10,105 nucleotides of DNA from Planctomycetota bacterium (GTDB taxonomy: Bacteria; Planctomycetota; Phycisphaerae; WQYP01): assembly GCA_021809365.1 (NCBI GenBank), contig JAKBAC010000125.1, forward strand, positions 1 to 10,105. Reading direction: 5' to 3'. Positions 1 through 6,474 of this stretch are shown here, one piece after another. Position numbers and translations under genes: made by a program. Under the pieces are notes generated by a model. It was not told where the DNA came from and ran no database searches. It worked only from the letters and a program-made list of their open reading frames with translations. The first letter of the stretch is position 1. Every line of letters starts with the position of its first letter.

Positions 1-156
1 CGCTTCATTTCGCGCGGGAATCAGAACCGATACTGCAGCGGCAGGCCGTTGCGACCCAATCGGCGGCGGTGCCTGGAATAAGAAAAAATTGATCGTCAGC
101 AGCACGGCCGGAATACCCGCGAGGATTAATGCCATCATCACCAGTGTCGGCAGCAT
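1..156 (-). CDS. Glycosyltransferase family 2, N-terminal fragment (cut by window edge)
   Basis: Only the first 52 codons are in the window. They give an N-terminal hydrophobic segment (about residues 2-28), a proline-rich linker, then AVSVLIPARNEA at the fragment's end. That is the first beta-strand and nucleotide-sugar-binding start of GT-A fold family-2 glycosyltransferases. A membrane anchor before the catalytic domain is usual for lipid-modifying members such as HpnB and CrtQ. The ATG shares one base with the stop of the upstream acyltransferase (TAATG), so the two are very likely translationally coupled. A glycosyltransferase next to an acyltransferase resembles the CrtQ/CrtO pair that decorates carotenoid acids, but the acceptor cannot be determined here. 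The family call is well supported by the motif; the catalytic DXD region lies outside the window. Confidence 0.75.
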   Translation of the reverse strand, partial: MLPTLVMMALILAGIPAVLLTINFFLFQAPPPIGSQRPAAAVSVLIPARNEA

Positions 157-941
157 TATAGACGGTCCTGTTCTGCATGACTTGCGGAACCGGACACCGG
201 CTTTTTTCCGCCCAGGCGCCGGCGTAAGTCATAAATCCCCCCGGTGCCTGACCGGCCTTTTAACAGCATGGTAAAACCTTCTTCTGATCGCAGAACGGCT
301 TTGGCCCGCAACATATTTTGCCGCACTTCCAATTCGGAAGCGAGAAGTTCGGTCCATTGTGCCGCAGTTTTATCCTCATAGGATGCGGGGTTGATCTCGG
401 CGCCGATGGAAAGCAACGCCTCGGGCAGGCGGTCCTGCCAGAAAATATATTCAACCGCCATGGGTACAAAACGAATCGGGCGAATATCTCTGGCCAGATG
501 GCCCAGACCGGGTTTGATCGTAACCGGACGAACCAGAGCATCCACAAAATCCCCCTGCGGCGTTACCCAGAGAATGGCATTATTTTGTTGCAACACATTC
601 CGGCTGGCCTGCAAAAATTCCGCAGCGCCACGGGCTGTGTTTTTATGGACGGGGAAAAAGCCCAGTTTCCGCATGACAGGATATTGCGCAAGGGATTGGG
701 CATCGATAGGACAATAGTGTTTATGGCGCGGATAAAATTGGCACGCTATCACAGCCCCCAGCAACGGGTCCCACCAGGAGGGATGATTCAAATAAATAAC
801 CGTGGGGGTAACAGCCTGGGGGATGATGCTTTGGGCATCCAGCCGCACGGCATGAAAGGCCTTGCGCACAAAGCGCGGGATGTACCATCGGGCCATAGCC
901 GCCACGATCGGGCTATAGACCGGAAGCGGTAAATCGTTCAT
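156..941 (-). CDS. PlsC-like lysophospholipid/glycolipid acyltransferase
   Basis: This 261-residue protein carries the acyltransferase block I as NHPSWWDPL, with the catalytic HX4D pair at H53 and D58. Block II is GFFPVHKN (94-101), block III TPQGDFVD (127-134) and block IV VPMAVEY (159-165). In the family these blocks bind the acyl donor and the phosphate or glycerol part of the acceptor. Block III has Gln129 where the usual FPEG motif has Glu, and block II ends in Lys rather than Arg, so the acceptor may not be lysophosphatidate. The start is supported by GGCGGAG six bases upstream of the ATG. The gene overlaps the downstream glycosyltransferase by one base. Staphylococcal CrtO and glycolipid-modifying acyltransferases are plausible functional analogues. 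It likely acts at the inner face of the cytoplasmic membrane. The fold is confident; the substrate is unknown. Confidence 0.85.
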   Translation of the reverse strand: MNDLPLPVYSPIVAAMARWYIPRFVRKAFHAVRLDAQSIIPQAVTPTVIYLNHPSWWDPLLGAVIACQFYPRHKHYCPIDAQSLAQYPVMRKLGFFPVHKNTARGAAEFLQASRNVLQQNNAILWVTPQGDFVDALVRPVTIKPGLGHLARDIRPIRFVPMAVEYIFWQDRLPEALLSIGAEINPASYEDKTAAQWTELLASELEVRQNMLRAKAVLRSEEGFTMLLKGRSGTGGIYDLRRRLGGKKPVSGSASHAEQDRL

Positions 942-953
942 CGGTAACTCCGC

Positions 954-1226
954 CTAGGCAGCCGGTAGCTCACGCTGATCTTCACGCAGGCCCTGATTTC
1001 GCCATAAAATTCCTCGCCCTGACACACTTTCAGGTTTGCTGCCACCGAAACATCCCAATTCATGTAAGCCTTCCACGCATTTATTACCGCCGATTAGTTT
1101 AGTCGCATTGCCGCAAGATGTCTTGGATGGCGGGCAGCCCCAGGGTGGGACGTTTTGCAAGTGTTCCGCCCGTACGGTGCCGCAATCGTCTGCTTGACGC
1201 ACGTCGAGAATGGGGAACTTTGCCGT
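954..1226 (-). pseudogene. Degenerate rhodanese-like domain remnant
   Basis: An open frame on the minus strand begins with FPILDVRQADD and then AEHLQNVP, recalling the N-terminal rhodanese pattern (I/L)DVRxxxE...HIPGAxNVP. It ends with GRGILWRNQGL, recalling the C-terminal pattern GGILAWRxxGL. The middle is too short, and no CxxGxRS-type active-site loop can be recognised, only KCVEGLHELG where the following helix would be. There is an in-frame stop just before the open stretch (1227-1229), no convincing ribosome binding site, and the only start would be a GTG at 1202. I read this as a decayed single-domain sulfurtransferase. Its stop lies 12 bases before the acyltransferase start, so it may once have been the first gene of that operon. 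A chance resemblance cannot be excluded; a profile search of all three frames would decide. Confidence 0.4.
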
Positions 1227-1270
1227 TTACCGATCCCAAACGGTGGTGAACCGCGGATTACGCGGATACC

Positions 1271-1290
1271 AATCGGGCTGCGGCCCGATT
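1271..1290. repeat. Short perfect inverted repeat (hairpin)
   Basis: AATCGGGC and GCCCGATT form a perfect 8-bp stem around the loop TGCG. No T-run follows on either strand, so it is not a typical intrinsic terminator. It sits in the gene-free stretch before the rhodanese remnant. No function can be assigned. Confidence 0.45.
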
Positions 1291-1349
1291 AGAGCAGGTG
1301 TGGGTAGAACAGGTGAAAGTAGAGCAAATAAGGATAGAACGTGAGAGCG
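1290..1349. repeat. Four-copy degenerate 15-bp tandem repeat
   Basis: Four consecutive 15-bp units begin at 1290, 1305, 1320 and 1335 with TAGAGC, TAGAAC, TAGAGC and TAGAAC. Units 1 and 2 share AGGTG after this hexamer. The alternation of G and A at the fifth base suggests an earlier 30-bp duplication. The repeat begins immediately after the small hairpin. It could encode pentapeptide repeats, but no credible gene contains it. It may be a minisatellite or a row of protein-binding sites one and a half helical turns apart. Confidence 0.55.
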
Positions 1350-1419
1350 GCTGCCGCCGAAACGGAAGGCCCGACGTTTATCCGCGTCTTTTTTACAGTC
1401 TGTTGTGAATTGCATGCCG

Positions 1420-1739
1420 ACCACCGGGTTATCACCACGGTGCTCCATGACGCGATGCTCACCGAGAGCACCGGATGATAATCCGGTGGTTGATCCAGTG
1501 CCGCCAACCAACCACCGGGTTATCACCACGGTGCCATGACGCGATGCTCACCGAGAGCACCGGATGATAATCCGGTGGTTGATCCGGTGCCGCCAACCAA
1601 CCACCGGGTTATCACCACGGTGCTCTAACGCGATGTTCACCGAGAGCACCGGATGATTAATCCGGTGGTTGATCCAGTGCCGCCAACCAACCACCGGGTT
1701 ATCACCACGGTGCTCTGTGACGCTACGCCCGCCGGGCAC
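1420..1739. repeat. Tandem array of ~90-bp palindromic intergenic units
   Basis: Right arms ACCACCGGGTTATCACCACG begin at 1420, 1511, 1600 and 1690 (spacing 91, 89 and 90 bp). Left arms starting GAGCACCGGATGAT begin at 1466, 1555 and 1644, with a degenerate fourth at about 1734. Each left arm pairs with the right arm that follows it, giving three complete long hairpins (about 1466-1535, 1555-1625 and 1644-1715). For the third, 20 of 27 arm positions are identical to the partner's reverse complement, with a 13-bp stem next to the loop (one G-T pair) and 8 bp at the base. Connectors between units, such as CGCGATGCTCACCGAGAGC, are also repeated. The family recurs after fucI. Short open frames through the array are repeat artefacts, not genes. 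Confidence 0.92.
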
Positions 1740-1773
1740 CGGATGGCGGAGCCGCTGGAAGGAATGCAACTAT

Positions 1774-1812
1774 AAAAAAAGCAGCCTGGGCCTTTTATTC
1801 GGCCCAGGCTGC
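1774..1812 (-). terminator. Rho-independent terminator, minus strand
   Basis: GCAGCCTGGGCC (1781-1792) and GGCCCAGGCTGC (1801-1812) form a perfect GC-rich 12-bp stem with an 8-base loop. On the minus strand it is followed directly by seven T residues (1780-1774). It lies about 80 bp past the stop of the PEP-CTERM-like gene and should end that transcript before it reaches the palindromic array. The plus-strand side has no U-tract. Confidence 0.9.
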
Positions 1813-1894
1813 GGGGTTGTTTGTTAACCGGAACCACGGTGGCTGGTTTTGACGCCTTTCAGGAAATATTTCTGGAAGCTCGTGCAGCTCCGCT

Positions 1895-2189
1895 TCAGGC
1901 GTTCCTGTGTTTTCGGCCCACCAGCAATAGCCCTAACGCACCGGCGCTGAAGAGGGCGAGGGTGACTGGTGCGGGAACCGCTGCCGCACCGCTGATGACC
2001 TGTAAGCCGTTGATATCGGCTTCACCATGGCTCGGGCTACCACCGGTATAGCTTATTGCTAAATGACGTGGCCGTGGTACCACCAGTCACCAGAAACTGA
2101 ATGTCAACCACACCCGCCTGGGCCGTGCCGGCCGCAGCACATCCTGCGGCAACGATTGCCACCATAAGCGTGTTCTTCATAGATTTCAT
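1895..2189 (-). pseudogene. Small PEP-CTERM-like exported protein, frameshifted
   Basis: The ATG at 2189 has GGAG seven bases upstream. It begins MKSMKNTLMVAIVAAGCAAA followed by GTAQAG, a typical Sec signal peptide with an AQA cleavage site, but this frame stops at 2037. A second frame, one base shifted and overlapping between 2083 and 2037, continues with ISYTGGSPSHGEADINGLQV. It ends in VPAPVTLALFSAG, a hydrophobic segment and a basic GRKHRN tail. That is the VPxP, membrane helix, basic end layout of PEP-CTERM sorting signals, which an exosortase removes at the cell surface. A +1 shift would give a protein of roughly 98 residues, short for this class. The intact start and terminator suggest recent inactivation, a sequencing error or genuine recoding. 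I see no obvious slippery run. No exosortase gene is in the window. Confidence 0.6.
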
Positions 2190-2674
2190 AACGTTACTCC
2201 GTAAAACAAATAACTGGCCCCTTTTCCACGCCGGCCGCAATGGCCGACAAAAATGGAACCGAGAACCCACAAAACAACCAGGATGCCCCAACCGAGAGCC
2301 TCTCCGCGGAAAACCTTTTTGGCCTGCCGCCCTCTGTTCCAAAAATGATTAAACAGTATTCTCCCCCCGTGGGGAGTCCTGAGCACGACCCTGAACATTT
2401 CTTTAGATTTTAAGAACGCCACCACAGCCATCCAGTAAAACGCAACAGGCCCAAAGTCTAAAAACCCGAAGCCCGTTCACGCTTCTTGCGGTCAACTATT
2501 TTTCCCCAACTTGATAATAAGCGTCAAAGCGCGCGAGTCAAGGGGAAAATCGTCCCACAATCATCCCACAGACGGTAGCCGGTTAGGCCGCTGTGGATTA
2601 GACTTTAGCCATGTTCAGGGGAAGCAGGGCCGAAGGGGTTTCGGAATCTATGCAATCCCCGTGCCGATGGATTC
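2190..2674. other. Divergent intergenic region between the PEP-CTERM-like gene and the nuoL-like gene
   Basis: About 485 bp separate the two divergently read genes, so promoters for both should lie here. I cannot name a convincing -35/-10 pair for either. Visible elements are a small hairpin CTCCCC-CCGT-GGGGAG at 2361-2376 without an adjoining T-run, and the directly repeated TCCCACA described separately. A minus-strand open frame (2431-2186) overlaps the PEP-CTERM-like start by ATGA, but it has no ribosome binding site and no recognisable content, so I do not call it a gene. Confidence 0.5.
2553..2570. promoter_or_regulatory. Possible operator: TCCCACA direct repeat
   Basis: TCCCACA occurs at 2553-2559 and again at 2564-2570. 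The period is 11 bp, about one helical turn, roughly 105-120 bp upstream of the nuoL-like start. Helically phased heptamers are typical of sites for dimeric response regulators. This is position and pattern only; no regulator gene is present and the repeat could be chance. Confidence 0.2.
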
Positions 2675-4738
2675 TTGCGGTTGATATACGCGAATACTAT
2701 TTTGTTGCTGGCGGTCGGCTTTTTGCTGGGTGGCTTTATCGTTATGGCCGGCTTGGCGCGCCGATCGGCCCACACTGCCGCTTATATCAGCATTATTTCA
2801 TTACTGGCAGCCCTGGCGGCGGGTCTGGCGGCCATTATCCGCCGCCTGGCGCATGCCGGAGTACCGGGGCAATCACAGACGCACAGTCTTTTATTTACCT
2901 GGTTACCTCTGCCCGGCGTCGCGGGCACGGGCGGCACACCGATGATTGCGATGGGCATTTCCAGCGGATCGCTGAATCTGGTTTTTTTCATGTTGTTTCT
3001 GTTCATTGTGCTGTTAGCCCAACTGCACACGCTGGGAATGCTCAAGTACAAGGCGATTCGTCCGGATTATTTTGCGCTGGGCACTCTGACCGCATTTTTC
3101 CTGGCCTTGGCAGCATTATCGATCAATGTGATGCAGATGTATCTGCTGCTGGAACTGGCCATTTATACGGCCTGCAGCATGTTGCAGTGGGCGAATCGAC
3201 CGCCCGAGCGGCCCATTGCCCGGCGTATTTTGCTGCCGCACGCGATTGCCGATGCTTTATTTCTGATCGGGATTACCATTTTTGCTTTGCATGGAACGCC
3301 ATTGGACCATCAGATTCTCTTTGGACATGATCCGTCGCGGATGTCTGGAGTTGCCGGGGGAATGCAGCAACCCATTGCCGCACTGAAAGGCTGGTTCCCG
3401 GGTTTAACCTGGCGGAGTCTGGGTGGTATGTGCCTGGTGGCTGCGGCTCTGGCGAAATCCGGGCAGTTTCCCCTGCATACCTGGGTGCCGGAAACCATCA
3501 CCGGCTTATCGGGGGCAAACGCCATGCTCTCTGGAACGCTGATAGCCGGGGGCGGCCTGTTGCTTTTGGCACATTGCGCGGGGCTGCTGAATCTCAACGC
3601 CGCGTTGACTGTAGCGATGATGGGGGCCACAACGCAATTTTGCGGATCATGTATTGCTCTGGTGCAGAAAGATATTAAGCGCGCGGTGGCGTGGCTGTTA
3701 ATTGCCCAGACGGGGTTGAATTTTGTATTTTTCGGTTCCGGCAACGAAGCGGCAGGGTTGCTGGGTGGGCTGTTGACCGCGCTGATTTATTGCGGACTAT
3801 TTCTGGCTGCTGGAACGGTTTTACGCGCCAGCGACGGTCAGCGTGATATAACGCAGCTTGGCGGCGTGTGGCGACGCCTGCCCATCACAGCCATTGTCAG
3901 TGGCATGCTGGTGCTGGGCGGCGCGGGCGTGGGGTTGTCGGGAATGACGGAAATTATGCGGCAGGGTTTGCTGCATGTTCATGCCTACGGCTGGGGCATT
4001 GGTGAATTCGGGAAGTGCTTATATTGGGTGCCGCTGATCATGTGCTATGTGACGGCACTGGCCTTGGCCCGATGGTGGTATCTGATTTTTGCCGGCAAAG
4101 CCCGCGGCCAACCGCTGGAAGAGGGTGAACTGGCGGTGCAGACATTTCCCTTGCTGATTCTACTGGTGGGAGTCATTATTGCGGGGCAACCGTTTGCGGA
4201 TCTAAGCGGTTTATTTGCCCATGTCATTGGGATGCCGGGAGTCCGACATGTGCGGCACATTGCGGCAGGTTTTGACGGGATGTTATTGCGGCCCCTGGAA
4301 TGGCTGGGGCCTGCGGCGCTGGCGGTGGTGGCATTGGTCTACGCCGGTGGATTGCAAAAGGCCGATACGCTGCGCCGGCGCCCGGGACCGAACCTGGTAT
4401 ATCGGTGGCTGGCGGCCGATATGTATTTTGCGGATCTGTTTTTTGTCCTGTTGGGCTTTCCCGCACAGGTCATTGGAAAGGCGGCGGCGTTCCTGGATCG
4501 GTGGGTGGTGGAATGGCTGCTGGTGACGTTGGCCATTGTGATCCGGTTGGCAAGCATTCTTGTAGCCGCTGCGGAAACCGGATTAAATGTTTCCTTCTGG
4601 GAACGCCTGGAACGTCCGGCGGGGACGGCCGCAGGACAACTAAGAACATTGAAGCGCAACCGGCCGGTGGTCTACGTCCTGCTGGCCCTGGCCATGGTAA
4701 GTGTTATAGCGTTGCTGGCGGCATGGATAGGTGCGTAA
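2675..4738 (+). CDS. nuoL: NuoL-like antiporter-type membrane subunit (diverged complex I paralogue)
   Basis: This 687-residue, highly hydrophobic protein matches NuoL in length and layout. AALAKSGQFPLHTWVPE (257-273) corresponds to the TM7 motif with its broken-helix lysine (K261). LLLELAIY (157-164) carries the TM5 glutamate (E160), and DIKRAVAWLLIAQTG (333-347) is the conserved TM9-TM10 loop. The end (about 575-615) resembles the NuoL C-terminal region KWYVDELYD...FDRRVVD, which favours NuoL over NuoM or NuoN. Compared with E. coli NuoL from memory, the TM8 histidine becomes S286, the His334/His338/Lys342 set becomes G364/T368/Y372, and Lys399 becomes M424. Part of the proton path thus appears lost. 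The start is TTG with no strong ribosome binding site; no ATG or GTG lies upstream in frame after the stop at 2606. It heads an apparent four-gene operon. Confidence 0.88.
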   Translation: MRLIYANTILLLAVGFLLGGFIVMAGLARRSAHTAAYISIISLLAALAAGLAAIIRRLAHAGVPGQSQTHSLLFTWLPLPGVAGTGGTPMIAMGISSGSLNLVFFMLFLFIVLLAQLHTLGMLKYKAIRPDYFALGTLTAFFLALAALSINVMQMYLLLELAIYTACSMLQWANRPPERPIARRILLPHAIADALFLIGITIFALHGTPLDHQILFGHDPSRMSGVAGGMQQPIAALKGWFPGLTWRSLGGMCLVAAALAKSGQFPLHTWVPETITGLSGANAMLSGTLIAGGGLLLLAHCAGLLNLNAALTVAMMGATTQFCGSCIALVQKDIKRAVAWLLIAQTGLNFVFFGSGNEAAGLLGGLLTALIYCGLFLAAGTVLRASDGQRDITQLGGVWRRLPITAIVSGMLVLGGAGVGLSGMTEIMRQGLLHVHAYGWGIGEFGKCLYWVPLIMCYVTALALARWWYLIFAGKARGQPLEEGELAVQTFPLLILLVGVIIAGQPFADLSGLFAHVIGMPGVRHVRHIAAGFDGMLLRPLEWLGPAALAVVALVYAGGLQKADTLRRRPGPNLVYRWLAADMYFADLFFVLLGFPAQVIGKAAAFLDRWVVEWLLVTLAIVIRLASILVAAAETGLNVSFWERLERPAGTAAGQLRTLKRNRPVVYVLLALAMVSVIALLAAWIGA

Positions 4739-4795
4739 CCCCGATATCGGCGGATCGCGGACAGGTTAATTTTGCGGCAAGTTTGAAAGGTAGAC

Positions 4796-6373
4796 TTGAA
4801 ACCATTTTTTTACAGTTCAATTCTGACGTGGCTGATGGTCCTGCCGTTAATCGGTGCATTTGTTCTGGGCATTTTGCCCATCGGACGTCTGCGACTGATT
4901 CGCTACAGCGCTGTGGCCGTCAGCGCGGGCAATATGCTGATAGCTCTGGCGGCGGCGCGGCTGTTTAACTGGTCGCCGCAATTCAGCGGCCGGGCGCAGC
5001 TGCAGCAAAACGTGATGTGGTTTCGGGATTTGAATGTTCACTACCATGTGGGTGTGGACGGCTTATCCATGGTGACAGTCCTGTTGATCTGCGGCATAAG
5101 TCTGATCTCTATTCTGGCCAGCTACGGAGTCAATGCCCAGGTGAAGGCTTATTATGTGGTCATGCTGCTGCTGGAAGGATGCGTGGTGGGGGCGGCAGCG
5201 AGCATGGATTTGTTCCTGTTTTATCTGCTTACCACACTTTCACTGTTCCCCTGTTTTCTGCTGATCGGTGTATGGGGAGGGGCGCGGCGAAGGCCGGCGG
5301 CTCTGAAACTGGCATTGTTCTGGATTACCGGCTCAGCAGCGATGTTGGGCGCGTGTTTGTTAATAGGTCTTTCTACCCGCGGTGTTGGAGGCTTTACCCA
5401 GGGCACGCTAAGCTTTGCCCGTATCGCCCAGGATCCGCAATTAAGACTGGCTTTAGGGCCGGCCAATCCGTGGACGACGGCGGCGTTCTGGCTGCTGATG
5501 TTGGCGCTGGGAATTCGCCTGGGGACGGCGGGGGTACATTTCTGGTTGCCCGACGCCCTGGCTGAATCCGCAGCTCCGTCGGCGATGATGATTATCTGTT
5601 CGCAGTTTCTTCTGTCCGGTTATGCCCTGGATCGGTTTGTGGTGGCGTTGTTTCCCATGCAGTTGGCGATCTGGCGCAATACGCTGGCCATTTTGGGCGC
5701 TGCCGGCGTGGTCTATGCGGCCCTGTGCGGCCTGGCGCAAAGTGATTTCCGCCGCGTCATTGCTTACTGGCTGATCGGGCAGGGCGGCTTTATTCTTCTG
5801 GGGGTTGCTGCGGGAAATATAACGGGCCTTAATGGCGGATTTTTGTTGAGTCTGGGGGCGGCGGTAACGACCATGGCCATGCTGTGGACCAGTCATATTA
5901 TTGAAGTGCGGGCCAGCCATCGGGACTTGCCGCGCCTGGGCGGCCTGGCCCAGGTCATACCGGATTTATTTATTTTTTCGATGATTGGTTTTATGTCGGC
6001 GCTGGCGTTGCCGGGGTTGGCGGTCTTTGGCGGGGACTTGCTGACCATATTGGGAATGTTCCGTGCGGCATCGGCAAGTGTCACACAGCATGTGCTGATG
6101 GGGAATGCCCTGTTACCGGCGGCGTTGACGATGTGTCTGGCCATGGTGCTGATGGCGGCGGTGCTGTTGTGGACCATTGAGCGGCTGTTTTTCGGACCGG
6201 GGCGCCCGGAGCATCAGCATTTTCATGCCTTGTCTCTGCGCGAGCGACTGGTGTTTCTGCCTTTGATCATCGCCTTACTTGCCGGAGGTATTTTACCGAC
6301 ACTTCTGGTGCTGGATCCTGTTGCGCCGGTGCTCAAGGCTTTGGCGCGTGCGCTTAGCGGCGTGCTGCATTGA
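4796..6373 (+). CDS. nuoM: NuoM-like antiporter-type membrane subunit (diverged complex I paralogue)
   Basis: This 525-residue protein has clear NuoM hallmarks: YHVGVDGLSM (83-92), MDLFLFYLL...FPCFLLIGVWGG (137-162), HFWLPDALAE (248-257), SDFRRVIAYW (316-325) and LPGLAVFGGDLL (405-416). Length matches the usual 490-530. Several channel residues are changed relative to E. coli NuoM as I recall it. The essential TM5 Glu144 is T147, TM7 Lys234 is R241, TM8 Lys265 is L272, the TM11 histidine of the NHGLSTGALF segment is G354, and TM12 Glu407 is the conservative D414. The start is TTG, supported by GAAAGG five bases upstream. It begins 57 bp after the nuoL-like stop. The fold should be a normal 14-helix antiporter-like subunit, but proton transport by the E. 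coli mechanism looks unlikely. Confidence 0.9.
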   Translation: MKPFFYSSILTWLMVLPLIGAFVLGILPIGRLRLIRYSAVAVSAGNMLIALAAARLFNWSPQFSGRAQLQQNVMWFRDLNVHYHVGVDGLSMVTVLLICGISLISILASYGVNAQVKAYYVVMLLLEGCVVGAAASMDLFLFYLLTTLSLFPCFLLIGVWGGARRRPAALKLALFWITGSAAMLGACLLIGLSTRGVGGFTQGTLSFARIAQDPQLRLALGPANPWTTAAFWLLMLALGIRLGTAGVHFWLPDALAESAAPSAMMIICSQFLLSGYALDRFVVALFPMQLAIWRNTLAILGAAGVVYAALCGLAQSDFRRVIAYWLIGQGGFILLGVAAGNITGLNGGFLLSLGAAVTTMAMLWTSHIIEVRASHRDLPRLGGLAQVIPDLFIFSMIGFMSALALPGLAVFGGDLLTILGMFRAASASVTQHVLMGNALLPAALTMCLAMVLMAAVLLWTIERLFFGPGRPEHQHFHALSLRERLVFLPLIIALLAGGILPTLLVLDPVAPVLKALARALSGVLH

Positions 6374-6424
6374 GCGGTGAGAGCCGTCGGCAGGCTGCCA
6401 TTACATAAAACTGGGATTTTAACT

Positions 6425-6466
6425 ATGAACTCAATTGAAACTATCGCACAGGAGAGCCACGCCTGA
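6425..6466 (+). CDS. Possible 13-codon leader ORF before the nuoN-like gene
   Basis: ATG at 6425 opens a 13-residue frame, MNSIETIAQESHA, ending in TGA at 6464-6466. The stop overlaps a CTG codon (6463) in frame with the nuoN-like gene. The ribosome binding site for that gene (AGGAGAG, 6450-6456) lies inside this small frame. This could couple translation of the two, but a ribosome binding site for the small frame itself is weak, and chance is possible. Confidence 0.2.
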   Translation: MNSIETIAQESHA

Positions 6467-6474
6467 CATACCAC

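Noticed and set aside
1366..1394. A plus-strand terminator ending in the T-run at 1389-1394
   Set aside because: The only stem before it is GACG/CGTC, four base pairs with an 8-base loop, too weak to call.
1420..1739. Integron attC sites or a CRISPR array
   Set aside because: Units are back to back at about 90 bp with no cassettes between them. The connectors are conserved rather than unique spacers, and there is no integrase or cas gene.
1227..1837. Several open frames of 60-100 codons on the minus strand through the repeats
   Set aside because: Their sequence is the repeat read repeatedly (for example EHRGDNPVVG). They lack ribosome binding sites and any recognisable domain.
2186..2431. 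An 81-codon minus-strand frame overlapping the PEP-CTERM-like start by ATGA
   Set aside because: There is no ribosome binding site, no family resemblance and an arginine-rich mixed composition. The ATGA overlap alone is weak evidence.
2611..3330. A 239-codon plus-strand frame starting with ATG before the nuoL-like gene
   Set aside because: Beyond 2675 it is an out-of-frame reading of the nuoL-like gene; the hydrophobic, family-matching frame is the other one.
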